Below are positions 47,092 to 56,969 of a stretch of 64,000 nucleotides of DNA, in pieces. The DNA is from [Borrelia] tanukii (GTDB taxonomy: Bacteria; Spirochaetota; Spirochaetia; Borreliales; Borreliaceae), in contig NZ_CP124038.1 of assembly GCF_030436345.1 (NCBI RefSeq), forward strand, positions 124,001 through 188,000, read 5' to 3'. Positions within the stretch are counted from its first letter, which is position 1, and each line of letters starts with the position of its first letter. The position numbers were made by a program, and so were the translations under genes. The notes below the pieces were generated by a model. The model made no database searches, was not told where the DNA came from, and saw only the letters and a list, made by a program, of their open reading frames with translations.

Positions 47092-49143
47092 TTAAATCAA
47101 ATTATCTTTTAAAGACACAACAAAATTTTTGTGAATCCAACCCTGAAGTCCATAACTTGTTTCAATAAGAACAAAATCGTCTTTGCTGTCAAGGATATAA
47201 ACACTCGCATTCCCTTTTAAAAATCTCCAACTCCTTGAAAAGTTGTCAGGAACTTTATAAAGGGAGACTAAATCGCCTTTAATTATTCCTACCTCAGATT
47301 GTTGCTCAGAATAAAAATAATATGTTTCAAATATAGTAAAACAAATCGCAGAAAAAAGTAAAAATATAATTATTTTTTTTAAATTTTTTGCTAAAAATCT
47401 ATAAGAAATAGATACGACTAAAAAATTTATTAAAAATAAGCTAATAATAAAAAAAATATTAGAAAAGATAAAACTATTGTTACGAATACTATCTGTAACT
47501 CCATTTTTAGCTTCAATTAAATCAATCACCTTATAGGGGGCCTCATTATTTGGAGAAGCCAAAAATGCCTTATAAGCTGAATAAATAGCATCAAAATCTC
47601 TATCCATTTTACTTAAAACAAGAGCTCTATTTAACCAAAGTCCTGAATAATTTGGATATTTTTTAAGAATATTATCAATCTTAATAAGTGCCGCATCATA
47701 ATTCTGGGTATTATAATTTTCAATTAAATCATTTATATTTTTTTCTGACAATAGACCATCATTTACAGCATTTAAACTAATGCCAACAGCCAATATTAAA
47801 ATAACTATCCCAAAACTTGATGCTGCAAAAAATTTTTTATAGCTAATTAAAATAGCCAAAGATAATAAAAATCCCGGAATCAAAAGTAAATAATAGTATG
47901 AAACAAAAAATAAAAACGTTTTATTTTTGTAATTCAAAATATCAGCATAAGATAACAGTTTAAAATCAGAAGCTACATTATTCTGTATCTTGTTTATGCT
48001 ATTAAACCCTCCCAAATATTCATACTTCAATTTTTTTCCTTTAAGGGAATAAACTGTTCCATTATCGGGATCTAAATAATTAAAATCGCCAATATTCAAA
48101 AATACACTGCCTTTAGTGCCGGGCTTAACTGTATAAATTTGAGAAATACTGCCCTTGTACCCACTTTTAGAAGGTTTAAAATTATAATTTTTCTTTTTAT
48201 TAAGAATTTTAGAATTATAAGTTTCAATCTCTGGAAAGTAAAAATGTGGAAAATTCCCTTGACCTGTAATTTTTATTAAAATAGTAAATATATCTTGCTC
48301 AATTGTCGAATAAGTTGGGGTCTCATAATCAATTCTAAAAGTTCCCACTGCTAAAGATTTAACCTCTTTGGGAATCGGTTTAACTTTTAACAAAAGCTCG
48401 GGGGTTTTCCTAACAAGACCAGAATCAATATTAAAAGAAAAGCTAGGAATCAAAACATTTTTTGAATCTTTAAGAGGAGTTAGTACAAAGTTATAAAAAG
48501 GTACATCTAAAATTTCTTTATTATTAAAAGTTCTATATTTAATATCCCCAAATATAGGCATCTTTTCAACCATTGCATCCTTAATAGCAGGCAAAAATCC
48601 AGACATTTCATTAGAATTGCCATCTGAAAGCCAATTCGAACGCAAAACAAGCCCAATGCTTTGATATTCATAAACTTCTTTTTTATCAATATCCCAATAT
48701 AAATCAACGGGCAAACCAAAAGAATTTATTTCATCGGCTCTTAGAACACTAACTTCAACCTCTGAGGATAAATAGAAATCACCTTTATAAATTACTTTTA
48801 ATGGGGGAATCTTAATAAATCCTAGATTCTCAAAAAGATATTCAACTTTAATCTCAACAAAAGAAAAGTTGTTATTATCTGTTGCCCTAGATATTGATAA
48901 AACATTAGAATTGGATTGAACTTCTTTATTGATTTCAACTTTTAGCAAATTTATATCAATATCTTGCAAAGGATTGTTAAGCCTTACAATCTGAATAAAT
49001 TTGTCGCCTTTTAAAACTTTAATATTTTGAACAAAATCAATACCCGTAAGAGAATAAAGTCTTGCGATTGAAAAAAAATAAATAAAAAATATTACCAATC
49101 TTCTTTTGGAACAACCAGGCTCTCGTCTATTTTTCTCAACCAT
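47092..49143 (-). CDS. batD: BatD-like membrane protein with C-terminal SH3-type domain
   Basis: About 683 residues. After a signal peptide (LVIFFIYFFSIARLYSL) come the large periplasmic strand-rich domains of BatD (VEIKVEYLFENLGFIKIPPL and LFSPEIETYN-like region, here YFPEIETYNSKIL). Transmembrane helices follow (FLFFVSYYYLLLIPGFLLSL, SFGIVILILAVGISLNA), then a TPR unit (YPNYSGLWLNRALVLSKMDR), another helix and a final bacterial SH3 domain (GDLVSLYKVPDNFSR, FVLIETSYGLQGWIHKNF). The start is ambiguous: ATG 49143 overlaps batC by 52 bases; a TTG at 49098 overlaps by only 7. Last gene of the moxR/bat operon. Confidence 0.85.
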   Translation of the reverse strand: MVEKNRREPGCSKRRLVIFFIYFFSIARLYSLTGIDFVQNIKVLKGDKFIQIVRLNNPLQDIDINLLKVEINKEVQSNSNVLSISRATDNNNFSFVEIKVEYLFENLGFIKIPPLKVIYKGDFYLSSEVEVSVLRADEINSFGLPVDLYWDIDKKEVYEYQSIGLVLRSNWLSDGNSNEMSGFLPAIKDAMVEKMPIFGDIKYRTFNNKEILDVPFYNFVLTPLKDSKNVLIPSFSFNIDSGLVRKTPELLLKVKPIPKEVKSLAVGTFRIDYETPTYSTIEQDIFTILIKITGQGNFPHFYFPEIETYNSKILNKKKNYNFKPSKSGYKGSISQIYTVKPGTKGSVFLNIGDFNYLDPDNGTVYSLKGKKLKYEYLGGFNSINKIQNNVASDFKLLSYADILNYKNKTFLFFVSYYYLLLIPGFLLSLAILISYKKFFAASSFGIVILILAVGISLNAVNDGLLSEKNINDLIENYNTQNYDAALIKIDNILKKYPNYSGLWLNRALVLSKMDRDFDAIYSAYKAFLASPNNEAPYKVIDLIEAKNGVTDSIRNNSFIFSNIFFIISLFLINFLVVSISYRFLAKNLKKIIIFLLFSAICFTIFETYYFYSEQQSEVGIIKGDLVSLYKVPDNFSRSWRFLKGNASVYILDSKDDFVLIETSYGLQGWIHKNFVVSLKDNLI

Positions 49144-49679
49144 ACAACCCTCTCAAGATTTTCAATATACCTTAAAAAATTTTCATTGCTTTCAACAAAA
49201 TTTTTACTTTTTTCTACACTTAAAGAATTCAAACTATCACGCACTGTTCGCTTTTTTATTATTGCAAGTTCAAGATTATATTTAGCATTATAGCTGCCAG
49301 GATTAATTTTCAAAGCCTCCTTAAAAGCTATCTCGGCCTTATGATAAAGCCCTTGATTATAGTATATTATTCCCTCGTTATAATTGACACTAAAATTTAA
49401 AAAAATATCATTGGTTTTCTTTGCATAAGAGAATATTCTAAGAGAACTTTCATACTCCCCCAAAGAATAGTATACAATACCAAGATTGTAATATCCCCAA
49501 GCAGAATATTTTTTATCCTCTACAAGATTGTAATAATTTGAAATTGCATTTTGGTAATTTCCTCTAACATATTCATAATTGCCAATAGCCATTAAAGACA
49601 TCGACTTAACATTTGAACAAGACAAAAAACTTAAACACAAAAAGCAAGCATATAGAACTGCTAAAAAGTTTCGTCCCAC
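49092..49679 (-). CDS. batC: BatC-like TPR lipoprotein
   Basis: 195 residues with a signal peptide and lipobox (LSFLSC, Cys at about 21), then TPR units (AWGYYNLGIVYYSLGEYESS, NYNEGIIYYNQGLYHKAEIA, ending INPGSYNAKYNLELAI). In Bat operons BatC is the TPR protein that associates with the VWA proteins. Start is GTG 49679, overlapping the batB-like gene by 19 bases; its end overlaps batD. Tight overlaps imply coupled translation. Confidence 0.85.
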   Translation of the reverse strand: MGRNFLAVLYACFLCLSFLSCSNVKSMSLMAIGNYEYVRGNYQNAISNYYNLVEDKKYSAWGYYNLGIVYYSLGEYESSLRIFSYAKKTNDIFLNFSVNYNEGIIYYNQGLYHKAEIAFKEALKINPGSYNAKYNLELAIIKKRTVRDSLNSLSVEKSKNFVESNENFLRYIENLERVVWLRKIDESLVVPKEDW

Positions 49680-50647
49680 TTTATCATCCTGACAAATAAA
49701 TACATAAAAATAAACAACAACGAAATAACCAAAAAAATTTTATACCTTGATACATCAACTAGTATAATATCATTTGACGTTCTTCTTATTATACCATTTC
49801 TTATATCATTGACAACAAAGTTAATCCCTTTCAAATACAAATTATAATATGATCCTTTAAGAGAAGCGGAAAGAAGAAGTAAATTTTCTTCATTTATCAC
49901 AGTTTTAACAAGATTTCCATTTTCATCCTTAATACTTAAGTTATGATCAAACAAAACGGGATTATTCCCTCCAATCCCAACCACAAAACTTTCCAACTTC
50001 AAATTATTGACAAATTTAGAAAACCTATAATAATTATTTTCTCCCCAATCATCACCATCTGTTAAAATAACTAAAAAATTATAATAAGAGTCATCTTGTA
50101 TGCTAGAGATTACACTAAAAACAGCATCTCCTAAAAAACTCCCAGGGGAGCTTATTAAATCGGGCTCTATATAATTCAACATCTTGTTTAAACTGTTTTT
50201 ATCCTTAGAAAAAGGCAAAACCAATATAGGTTTGCCTTTAAAAATAGTCAGGGAATATTCTGCACTCTCAAAATTGCTTAAAATTAAGCTAATCATATTT
50301 TTAGCACTCTCAAGCCTATTAATAATTTTACCTTCATCCACACTTAACATGCTACGAGAAATGTCAAAAATAAAAGAAATTCTCAATTTACTTCTCTCAT
50401 CCTCAACAGCTTTTTGTCCCCAAGAAATATCCAAAATGGATAAAATTAGGAAAATCAAGCTAAAAATAAAAAATATTGTCATGAGAACTTTTTTAATGTA
50501 GTAATTTTGAATATAAGAATTGTCTCCATACATAAAGCTTAAGGTTTTAAAAAACGGAATATTTCGTCTAAAGTTAAGCACACACACAAAGAAAATCCAC
50601 ATTAAAATTAAAAAAAAGTATAAAGCGCTATAATTATTTATACTCAT
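49661..50647 (-). CDS. batB: BatB-like VWA-domain membrane protein
   Basis: About 328 residues. N-terminal helices (YFFLILMWIFFVCVLNFRR; VLMTIFFIFSLIFLILSIL) flank a von Willebrand A domain with a MIDAS motif (FDISRSMLSVDEG) and LTDGDDWGENN, and a C-terminal helix (IFLVISLLFIFMYLFVR) follows. ATG 50647 overlaps the preceding gene's TGA as ATGA, with AAAGAGAT upstream; the longer frame to 50701 is not supported by a Shine-Dalgarno. It pairs with the batA-like gene as in other Bat operons. Confidence 0.88.
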   Translation of the reverse strand: MSINNYSALYFFLILMWIFFVCVLNFRRNIPFFKTLSFMYGDNSYIQNYYIKKVLMTIFFIFSLIFLILSILDISWGQKAVEDERSKLRISFIFDISRSMLSVDEGKIINRLESAKNMISLILSNFESAEYSLTIFKGKPILVLPFSKDKNSLNKMLNYIEPDLISSPGSFLGDAVFSVISSIQDDSYYNFLVILTDGDDWGENNYYRFSKFVNNLKLESFVVGIGGNNPVLFDHNLSIKDENGNLVKTVINEENLLLLSASLKGSYYNLYLKGINFVVNDIRNGIIRRTSNDIILVDVSRYKIFLVISLLFIFMYLFVRMIKWDETF

Positions 50648-51645
50648 AGTATCTCTTTTAAGAAAATTTTTGAAAAAATAAAATAAACAAGCAATAGGCA
50701 AAACGCTAAAACCAAAAATTCTTTATAAATATCTTTATTGTCCACGGCTATTTTAATTTTTCTCTCCAAATTTTCCTTTTTTGAAAAATCTTGAATTGCA
50801 AATTGAAAAGAAAAATCATCATTAACAGAATAAAAAAGTCCTCCTGTTTTATTTGAAATCTCAACAAGCATGCTAGGATCATAAACCTCTTTCAAACTTC
50901 CTTGATAAAATTTTCCAGATCTTAATTTAAACTCAACACTAAATTCCTCAAAACTTCCAATACCAATAGAATAAATCTTAACATTTAAACCTTGAGCAAG
51001 GTTAATTACTTGATCTTTATAAATCTCGTCTGAATTAACAACCCCATCTGTTAAAACCACTATTGATCTTTTAGGAGCTTCAGAATACTTTAAATGAGAC
51101 AACGCAATAGAAATGCCTAATCCTAAAGCAGACCCATTGCCCAGATCCATAATATAAATATCATCTAACTTTTTATTAAAAAAATCTCTATCTGTTGTTA
51201 TAGGCACTACTATTGAAGCATCTTTTGCAAAAGCTACCAAGCCAATATTATCATTTTCACGTTGAGAAATAAAACGTTTAATCAATTCTTTTGAAAACTC
51301 AAGTCTATTCTTAGAAGAAAACTCAACAGCCCCCATACTAGGCGATATGTCAAGAACAATGACAATGTCAGCACCAGCACTAAGATGCATCATCTTCTTT
51401 TTTGAAACCGAAGGACCTGCTAAAGCAAACACCATAACCATTGCAGCTAAATATAAAAAAGAATAAGTAAAAAAATACATCAAATTTAATTTATAATCCT
51501 TAAGCTTTAAAGAATTAAAATTGCCATAAAGCGATATTGGAAACTTTATCTTGCCCCCTCTATTTTTAAAAAAATGATTAAAATAAATTATTAAAGGAAA
51601 AATTACCAATAAAAATAAATACAAGGGCTCATTAAATGTTAACAT
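50644..51645 (-). CDS. batA: BatA-like VWA-domain membrane protein
   Basis: 333 residues beginning MLTFNEPLYLFLLVIFPLII. The VWA domain has MIDAS DISPSMGAVEF and a later VVLTDGVVNSDEIYK. Terminal helices (LVLAFCLLLVYFIFSKIF) anchor it. ATG 51645 is preceded by AGAGGTG; an upstream TTG at 51669 is possible but lacks a site. It overlaps the upstream gene by 14 bases and the batB-like gene by 4. Confidence 0.9.
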   Translation of the reverse strand: MLTFNEPLYLFLLVIFPLIIYFNHFFKNRGGKIKFPISLYGNFNSLKLKDYKLNLMYFFTYSFLYLAAMVMVFALAGPSVSKKKMMHLSAGADIVIVLDISPSMGAVEFSSKNRLEFSKELIKRFISQRENDNIGLVAFAKDASIVVPITTDRDFFNKKLDDIYIMDLGNGSALGLGISIALSHLKYSEAPKRSIVVLTDGVVNSDEIYKDQVINLAQGLNVKIYSIGIGSFEEFSVEFKLRSGKFYQGSLKEVYDPSMLVEISNKTGGLFYSVNDDFSFQFAIQDFSKKENLERKIKIAVDNKDIYKEFLVLAFCLLLVYFIFSKIFLKEIL

Positions 51646-52531
51646 TAGCACCTCTATTAAATTCTTCAAAATTCGATGCTGCAGTTTTTAAATCCTCTAA
51701 AACAAACGGCAAGCTATCAAATGTTAAATCAACACCACTAAATTTACTAAAATCAGAAAGCCTTAACGTATTAATAAAAGTTGAACGAATCTCGTAAGGA
51801 ACCTTAAGATCTTGCAAAATTATAGAAATTTCTGTTGTAGTAATCGCATTAAAGTCGAAACCTGTTTTTTTAGATAAATAAACCCTTAAAGAAGAATTTA
51901 TTAAATTATAAAATGTACTTTGATCCCCACCTTCTCTAACGTATTTGGACAGCATAACAAACTGTCTTTGCAATACTTTATAAGGCTTTCTAAGTCCATG
52001 CTTAACTATCAGGTAAATTAAAAGTCGATTTAAAAGCTTTAAAAGCTTAATAATCAAATAAGGGATCAAAAATAAAACAAGAATAAATAAAACCAAATAA
52101 GTACTTGTTCCAGGAATAAATAAAACGCCTTCTATATTTTTAATTTTAAAATCAGAATTATTAGATACTAGTTTGTCTGTATTGATTTTTACATTTTCTA
52201 GAACAACTTTATTTTTTTTACCATTGCTAATTACATCCCCAATATAAATAGAAGGAAGAGAACTACTTCCAATATAAAAAGAAACAAAATTAACTATTAT
52301 TTCATTTGTTACATTATTAAAGCTAATCGAATTTACTTCAACAAATTCATCTTTAATCTCTTTAAAATCTACAGGAAAAAATTCCTCACCAGCATCTAAA
52401 ATTAATGAAACTTTAAAATCAACAGAATCACCCACATAATAACGAGTTGGCATAAATATTTCATTCTTTATTTCATAAGAATGTAAAAATAAGGTTGAAA
52501 AAAGAAAAAGATTTAAAATAATTCTCTTCAA
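51632..52531 (-). CDS. Exported single-pass protein of the Bat operon (BatD/DUF4381-like)
   Basis: 299 residues with a signal peptide (IILNLFLFSTLFLHSYE), an N-terminal strand-rich domain (PTRYYVGDSVDFKVSLILDA) and a transmembrane helix near residues 145-165 (YLVLFILVLFLIPYLIIK). The C-terminal helical cytoplasmic domain includes STFYNLINSSLRVYLSKKTG. The arrangement resembles the gene that sits between DUF58 and batA in many MoxR operons. Function unknown. Only 3 bases separate it from the DUF58 gene. Confidence 0.8.
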   Translation of the reverse strand: MKRIILNLFLFSTLFLHSYEIKNEIFMPTRYYVGDSVDFKVSLILDAGEEFFPVDFKEIKDEFVEVNSISFNNVTNEIIVNFVSFYIGSSSLPSIYIGDVISNGKKNKVVLENVKINTDKLVSNNSDFKIKNIEGVLFIPGTSTYLVLFILVLFLIPYLIIKLLKLLNRLLIYLIVKHGLRKPYKVLQRQFVMLSKYVREGGDQSTFYNLINSSLRVYLSKKTGFDFNAITTTEISIILQDLKVPYEIRSTFINTLRLSDFSKFSGVDLTFDSLPFVLEDLKTAASNFEEFNRGANVNI

Positions 52532-52534
52532 AAC

Positions 52535-53410
52535 CTATGATCCCTTTTTAAGAAGAATTTTAAGTTTTTTAAAAACATCTTCTTTAGTATCAATCTCAAT
52601 AAAACTAATATTTTTTTTAATACACTCTTTTTTCCATTTTATTTTATCAAGCGTCCAATAGTTTTTATAACCACTTAATGTCAACTTGCTAAACCCCGAA
52701 ACCAAAAAATTTTCTCCGGTTTCAACATCTTCGCAAATCAAAGTTCCAATTTTAGGAAAATTTTCATCAAAAAAATCTGTAATTCTTATAGCAATAACAT
52801 TATGTCTCTTGCTCAAAACATTTAAAGATTTGAAATAAGCATTAGCCTTAAAATCAGAAATAATTATAACCAAAGATCTTTTTTTATAATATTCTGCCGT
52901 ATTTTTAAAAATATAAGCTAAGCTACTACCCGGCTTAAGATTTCTATTGATCGTTTCACTTAATATCAATCCTAAGTGTGAATGACCTTTGCTAGAGGGT
53001 ATGAACTTGTCTGTTCCACTTGAGAAAAAGGTAACACCTATTTTATCATTATTAAAGAATGCCATATGTGCAAAAATAGAAACCAACAAATCCTGAACAT
53101 CCTTTTTATTTACCTTACCCCCCAAGCTCATGGAAAGTGAATTGTCTACAAGAAGATGAAGATTCATTCCCCTATCTTCTTTGAAAACCTTTGAAAAAAT
53201 ACTATCGGCTTTTGAACTCACATTCCAATCAATAAATCTAGCATCATCAGAATCTTCATACGGTCTAAATTCATGAAATTCAAGACCAAGTCCTTTAAAA
53301 ATTGAACGATAGCCACCAAAATTAAGCTCTGAAAGCATTTTTCTTGAAAAGAACTTTAAAGCTTTTATCTTAGTTTTAGTACTACTACTTATCTCATTAT
53401 CTTCTATCAT
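52535..53410 (-). CDS. DUF58 (VWA-like) protein of the MoxR operon
   Basis: 291 residues. The family signature is clear: GGYRSIFKGLGLEFHEFRPY followed by EDSDDARFIDWNVSSK, then the VWA-like LHLLVDNSLSMSLGG. DUF58 proteins almost always follow a MoxR ATPase gene and are thought to be partners or substrates of its chaperone-like activity. It starts 15 bases after moxR. Confidence 0.92.
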   Translation of the reverse strand: MIEDNEISSSTKTKIKALKFFSRKMLSELNFGGYRSIFKGLGLEFHEFRPYEDSDDARFIDWNVSSKADSIFSKVFKEDRGMNLHLLVDNSLSMSLGGKVNKKDVQDLLVSIFAHMAFFNNDKIGVTFFSSGTDKFIPSSKGHSHLGLILSETINRNLKPGSSLAYIFKNTAEYYKKRSLVIIISDFKANAYFKSLNVLSKRHNVIAIRITDFFDENFPKIGTLICEDVETGENFLVSGFSKLTLSGYKNYWTLDKIKWKKECIKKNISFIEIDTKEDVFKKLKILLKKGS

Positions 53411-53425
53411 TTAAAAAATTATTTC

Positions 53426-54418
53426 CTAAGGAAGCGCTACAGCAGAAAGAAGCATTCTAATAATATCATCAATACTCATTTCCTCTACCTCTGCCTCGTA
53501 AGATGGTGTAATTCTATGCCTTAATACACTGTAAGCTACAGCTTTAACATCTTCTGGTAGAACAAATATTCGACCCTCATAAAGAGCATTAACACGAGCA
53601 CACTTTAATAAACTAAGAGAAGCCCTGGGAGATGCACCAAATTCAATATATTTGGCAAACGGATAAGTTTTCTTATCTCTCTCTCGAGATGCAGAAATTA
53701 AAGTAACAATATAAAGCATTATTTTGTCATCAACTTTTACCCTGCCAACCGTTCTCTTAATATCAGCCAAAGAATAAGCATTCATAACCTTTGCAACTTT
53801 AATGTTTTCAAGACGTCCATCCACTGAAAATATTTTCAAAAGTCTTACTTCATCCTGCACTGATGGATAATGAACATTGACTTTTAATAAAAATCTATCA
53901 AGCTGAGATTCTGGCAAATTATAAGTCCCCTCTTGCTCTATTGGATTTTGAGTAGCAAGAACAAAAAACGGATCCGGAAGCCTATGAGTTTCATCTCCAA
54001 GAGTTACTTGTCTTTCTCCCATAGCCTCAAGAAGAGCAGATTGAACTTTTGCAGGAGCCCTATTAATTTCATCTGCTAAAATAATATTTGAAAATACTGG
54101 ACCTTTTCTAACCTTAAAAGTCCCTGTAGCACTTTTATAAACCATATTACCCGTAAGATCAGAAGGCAAAAGATCTGGAGTAAACTGTATACGCTTAAAC
54201 TCTAAATCAAGAACATCAGATACAGTTTGAATTGCAAGAGTCTTGGCAAGACCTGGAACCCCTTCAAGCAAAACATGCCCCTCTGTTAAAAGCCCCATTA
54301 AAATAGCATCTATCATTTCTTTTTGACCAAGAACCCTACTTGAAACCTCTCTTCTAAATTTATTTATCAAATGTAATGCATTCTCTACTTCTGAATCTAT
54401 CTGAAAACTACTCTTCAT
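53426..54418 (-). CDS. moxR: MoxR-family AAA+ ATPase
   Basis: A chaperone-like AAA+ ATPase thought to insert metal or remodel VWA-domain partners. Walker A GVPGLAKT and Walker B region DEINRAPAKVQSALLEAMGE are intact, with sensor-1 FVLATQNPIEQEGTYNLPES and an arginine in LDRFLL. I use ATG 54418 because AGGAG lies 5 bases upstream; the frame extends to GTG 54439. The genes behind it (DUF58, a BatD-like protein, two VWA proteins, TPR, BatD) form the complete Bat set. Confidence 0.94.
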   Translation of the reverse strand: MKSSFQIDSEVENALHLINKFRREVSSRVLGQKEMIDAILMGLLTEGHVLLEGVPGLAKTLAIQTVSDVLDLEFKRIQFTPDLLPSDLTGNMVYKSATGTFKVRKGPVFSNIILADEINRAPAKVQSALLEAMGERQVTLGDETHRLPDPFFVLATQNPIEQEGTYNLPESQLDRFLLKVNVHYPSVQDEVRLLKIFSVDGRLENIKVAKVMNAYSLADIKRTVGRVKVDDKIMLYIVTLISASRERDKKTYPFAKYIEFGASPRASLSLLKCARVNALYEGRIFVLPEDVKAVAYSVLRHRITPSYEAEVEEMSIDDIIRMLLSAVALP

Positions 54419-54478
54419 AATACTCCTAGTCAAAATCACTCTATCTAAAATATAAATTGAACCTAAACGATACTAATA

Positions 54479-55105
54479 TTATTTGTAAAGTAAAACCAAA
54501 TTTCTGTCTACGCTTAATTTTGGATTTAAAGACTTTACTTCTATTTTGCTAAACAAATCTTTTATTTGACTAACTTCAAGGTTGATTTTATCAAATTTAC
54601 CCTTATATGCCATAATCAAGCCTCCATCCTTTAAAAGATTCTTTAAAACTAAAGCATATTCATTCATATTTCTAAAAGCTCGAATTGTAATAAATTCGTA
54701 CTTCTTTTTTTCTCTTTCAATCTCATATTCTAAAATTTTTACATTTTCTAAATCAAGTTCTAATTTTATCATTTTCAAAAAAGTAGACTTTTTTTTACTT
54801 CTCTCTAAAAGATAATATTTTCTAGAAGTGTCAAAAATAGCCAAAATAATACCTGGAAATCCAGCACCACTTCCAACATCAAGAATTTCAGAAGGATTAA
54901 TCTCTTTAATAGTAGGCAATCCCAAAAGAGAATCTATAACGTGTAAATTAAGAATAGCATTGAAATTACTATTGCTATTTGAAATTAAATTAAATCTGGT
55001 ATTTAAAAGTAAAATTCTCTTTATATATAAATCTATTTTTTGAAGATCTTTGTAAGCGAACTGAAAATTAAACTCTGACAAAGCAAATTCAATATCACTT
55101 ATCAT
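54479..55105 (-). CDS. rsmG: 16S rRNA (guanine-N7) methyltransferase RsmG
   Basis: Methylates G527 (E. coli numbering) of 16S rRNA with SAM. The 208 residues show the SAM-binding motif [10 protein letters not shown] at about 76-85 and [14 protein letters not shown] behind it. The classic partner mnmG lies directly upstream with a 4-base ATGA overlap. It used to be called gidB. Confidence 0.95.
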   Translation of the reverse strand: MISDIEFALSEFNFQFAYKDLQKIDLYIKRILLLNTRFNLISNSNSNFNAILNLHVIDSLLGLPTIKEINPSEILDVGSGAGFPGIILAIFDTSRKYYLLERSKKKSTFLKMIKLELDLENVKILEYEIEREKKKYEFITIRAFRNMNEYALVLKNLLKDGGLIMAYKGKFDKINLEVSQIKDLFSKIEVKSLNPKLSVDRNLVLLYK

Positions 55106-56967
55106 AAAGAAAAATTTAGAACTACCTTATTTTTAGGATTTGAAAAATATATAAACAAAACAGTAATATCAGTATTTCTTATTCCAGGAATTCGACTTGC
55201 TTGAGCAAGAGTAGCTGGTTGCACCTTGGAAAATTTCTCTCTAGCTTCTCTTGAAAGGCCTTCAATAATCTCGTAATTAAAATCAAATGGAAGCTTGACA
55301 AGTTCTAGATTATGAAGTTTTTTAATCAAGTCTTTTTGTCTATTAATATAACCTTCATATTTAACATCTAATTCAACTTGCTCTAAAATTACTTTTGAAT
55401 CATTTAAACTTGGATCGATCTTTATCAGATTATCCAAACTAACAGAAGGATCTTTTAAAATATGATAAAAATCTTTGCTAACATGCTTTTTTAATTGTTC
55501 ATCAGCAACATCTTTTAAGCTAAGACGCCTTTGCCTTAAAAGCTCCTTTATCTCTTCAACTCTCCTTTTCTTAAAAAGATATCTTGAATATCTCTCCTCA
55601 TCAACAAGTCCAAGATCATATCCAATCTTAATCAAACGCTTATCACTAGTATCGTGCCTTAAATTAAGTCTGTGCTCAGCCCTAGAAGTAAACATCCTAT
55701 AGGGTTCTTTAGTTCCTTTGGTAACAAGATCGTCAATAAGAACTCCAATATAAGAACTAGTTCTTGTTAAAATCATTGGCTTTTTATTTTGAAGTCTAAG
55801 AGCAGCATTAATTCCAGCCATTAACCCTTGAGCTGCTGCTTCTTCATATCCTGAAGAGCCATTGGTCTGACCTGCTATAAAAAGCCCTTTAACTCTTTTG
55901 CTCTCAAGATTTGGATAAAGTTCAATTGGATTTATATAATCATACTCAACAGCATAGCCAGGCCTTGTAATAACAGCATTCTCAAGTCCTTCAATACTAT
56001 TAATCAATTTTTGCTGAACATTTTCAGGCAAAGAAGAACTAAGACCATTAAGATACATTTCTTCCGTATTAAATCCTTCAGGTTCAATAAAAATTTGATG
56101 TCTATCTTTATCTTTAAACTTTACTATCTTATCCTCAATAGAAGGACAATATCTTGGGCCATTACCTACAATTTCGCCGGAATAAAGGGGTGACAAATGC
56201 ATATTTTCACTAATTATTTCGTGTGTTCTTTTATTGGTATAGGTCACGTAACATGAAAGTTGAGATTTGTCTAACTTGCCATTTGAAAAAGAAAAGGGGA
56301 TGATATCTGAATCTCCAAATTGAACCTCAGTCTTTGAAAAGTCTACACTTTTTCTATGAATTCTTGCCGGAGTGCCCGTTTTAAGCCTACCCATTTCAAA
56401 TCCAAGACTAAGCAAAGTTTTATCAAGTCCATAAGCAGAAAATTCAGCAAGCCTACCCATATTAGCTCTATACTCACCAATAAATATTTTACCTCGAAGA
56501 AACGTTCCTGTTGTAAGCACCACAACACTTGCTCTAAACTTATTACCTCTCTCTGTAACAACACCTTCAATTTCATTTCTCATAGAATTAAGAAGAAAAT
56601 CAACAACTGTATCTTGAAAAAGATCAAGATTGTCTTGACGCTCCAAAGTTTCTTTGGCCTTGGTTTGGTACATTAATTTATCAGCTTGGGCACGTGGAGC
56701 TTGAACTGCAGGACCACGACTTTTGTTTAAAACTCTAAACTGAATCATGCTAAAGTCAATAATACGGCCCATTTCACCGCCAAGAGCATCAATTTCTCTA
56801 ACCATATTGCCCTTAGCAAGTCCGCCAATAGCAGGATTGCAAGAAAGCTTGCCGATTGTATCTAAATTTTGAGTAATCATTAAGGTTTTAAAATTCAACC
56901 TTGAAAGAGCAAGAGCAGCTTCAATCCCCGCATGCCCTCCTCCAATAACAATTGCTTCAAAATCCAT
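55102..56967 (-). CDS. mnmG: tRNA uridine-5-carboxymethylaminomethyl enzyme MnmG
   Basis: An FAD enzyme that with MnmE forms the wobble-uridine modification of several tRNAs. The FAD-binding [10 protein letters not shown] is at residues 9-18 of the MDFEA start; later motifs are [32 protein letters not shown] and [16 protein letters not shown] use ATG 56967, which follows GGGGA, 2 bases after the mnmE stop; the longer frame to 56985 would overlap mnmE. Length 621 is normal. Confidence 0.97.
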   Translation of the reverse strand: MDFEAIVIGGGHAGIEAALALSRLNFKTLMITQNLDTIGKLSCNPAIGGLAKGNMVREIDALGGEMGRIIDFSMIQFRVLNKSRGPAVQAPRAQADKLMYQTKAKETLERQDNLDLFQDTVVDFLLNSMRNEIEGVVTERGNKFRASVVVLTTGTFLRGKIFIGEYRANMGRLAEFSAYGLDKTLLSLGFEMGRLKTGTPARIHRKSVDFSKTEVQFGDSDIIPFSFSNGKLDKSQLSCYVTYTNKRTHEIISENMHLSPLYSGEIVGNGPRYCPSIEDKIVKFKDKDRHQIFIEPEGFNTEEMYLNGLSSSLPENVQQKLINSIEGLENAVITRPGYAVEYDYINPIELYPNLESKRVKGLFIAGQTNGSSGYEEAAAQGLMAGINAALRLQNKKPMILTRTSSYIGVLIDDLVTKGTKEPYRMFTSRAEHRLNLRHDTSDKRLIKIGYDLGLVDEERYSRYLFKKRRVEEIKELLRQRRLSLKDVADEQLKKHVSKDFYHILKDPSVSLDNLIKIDPSLNDSKVILEQVELDVKYEGYINRQKDLIKKLHNLELVKLPFDFNYEIIEGLSREAREKFSKVQPATLAQASRIPGIRNTDITVLFIYFSNPKNKVVLNFSL

Positions 56968-56969
56968 AT

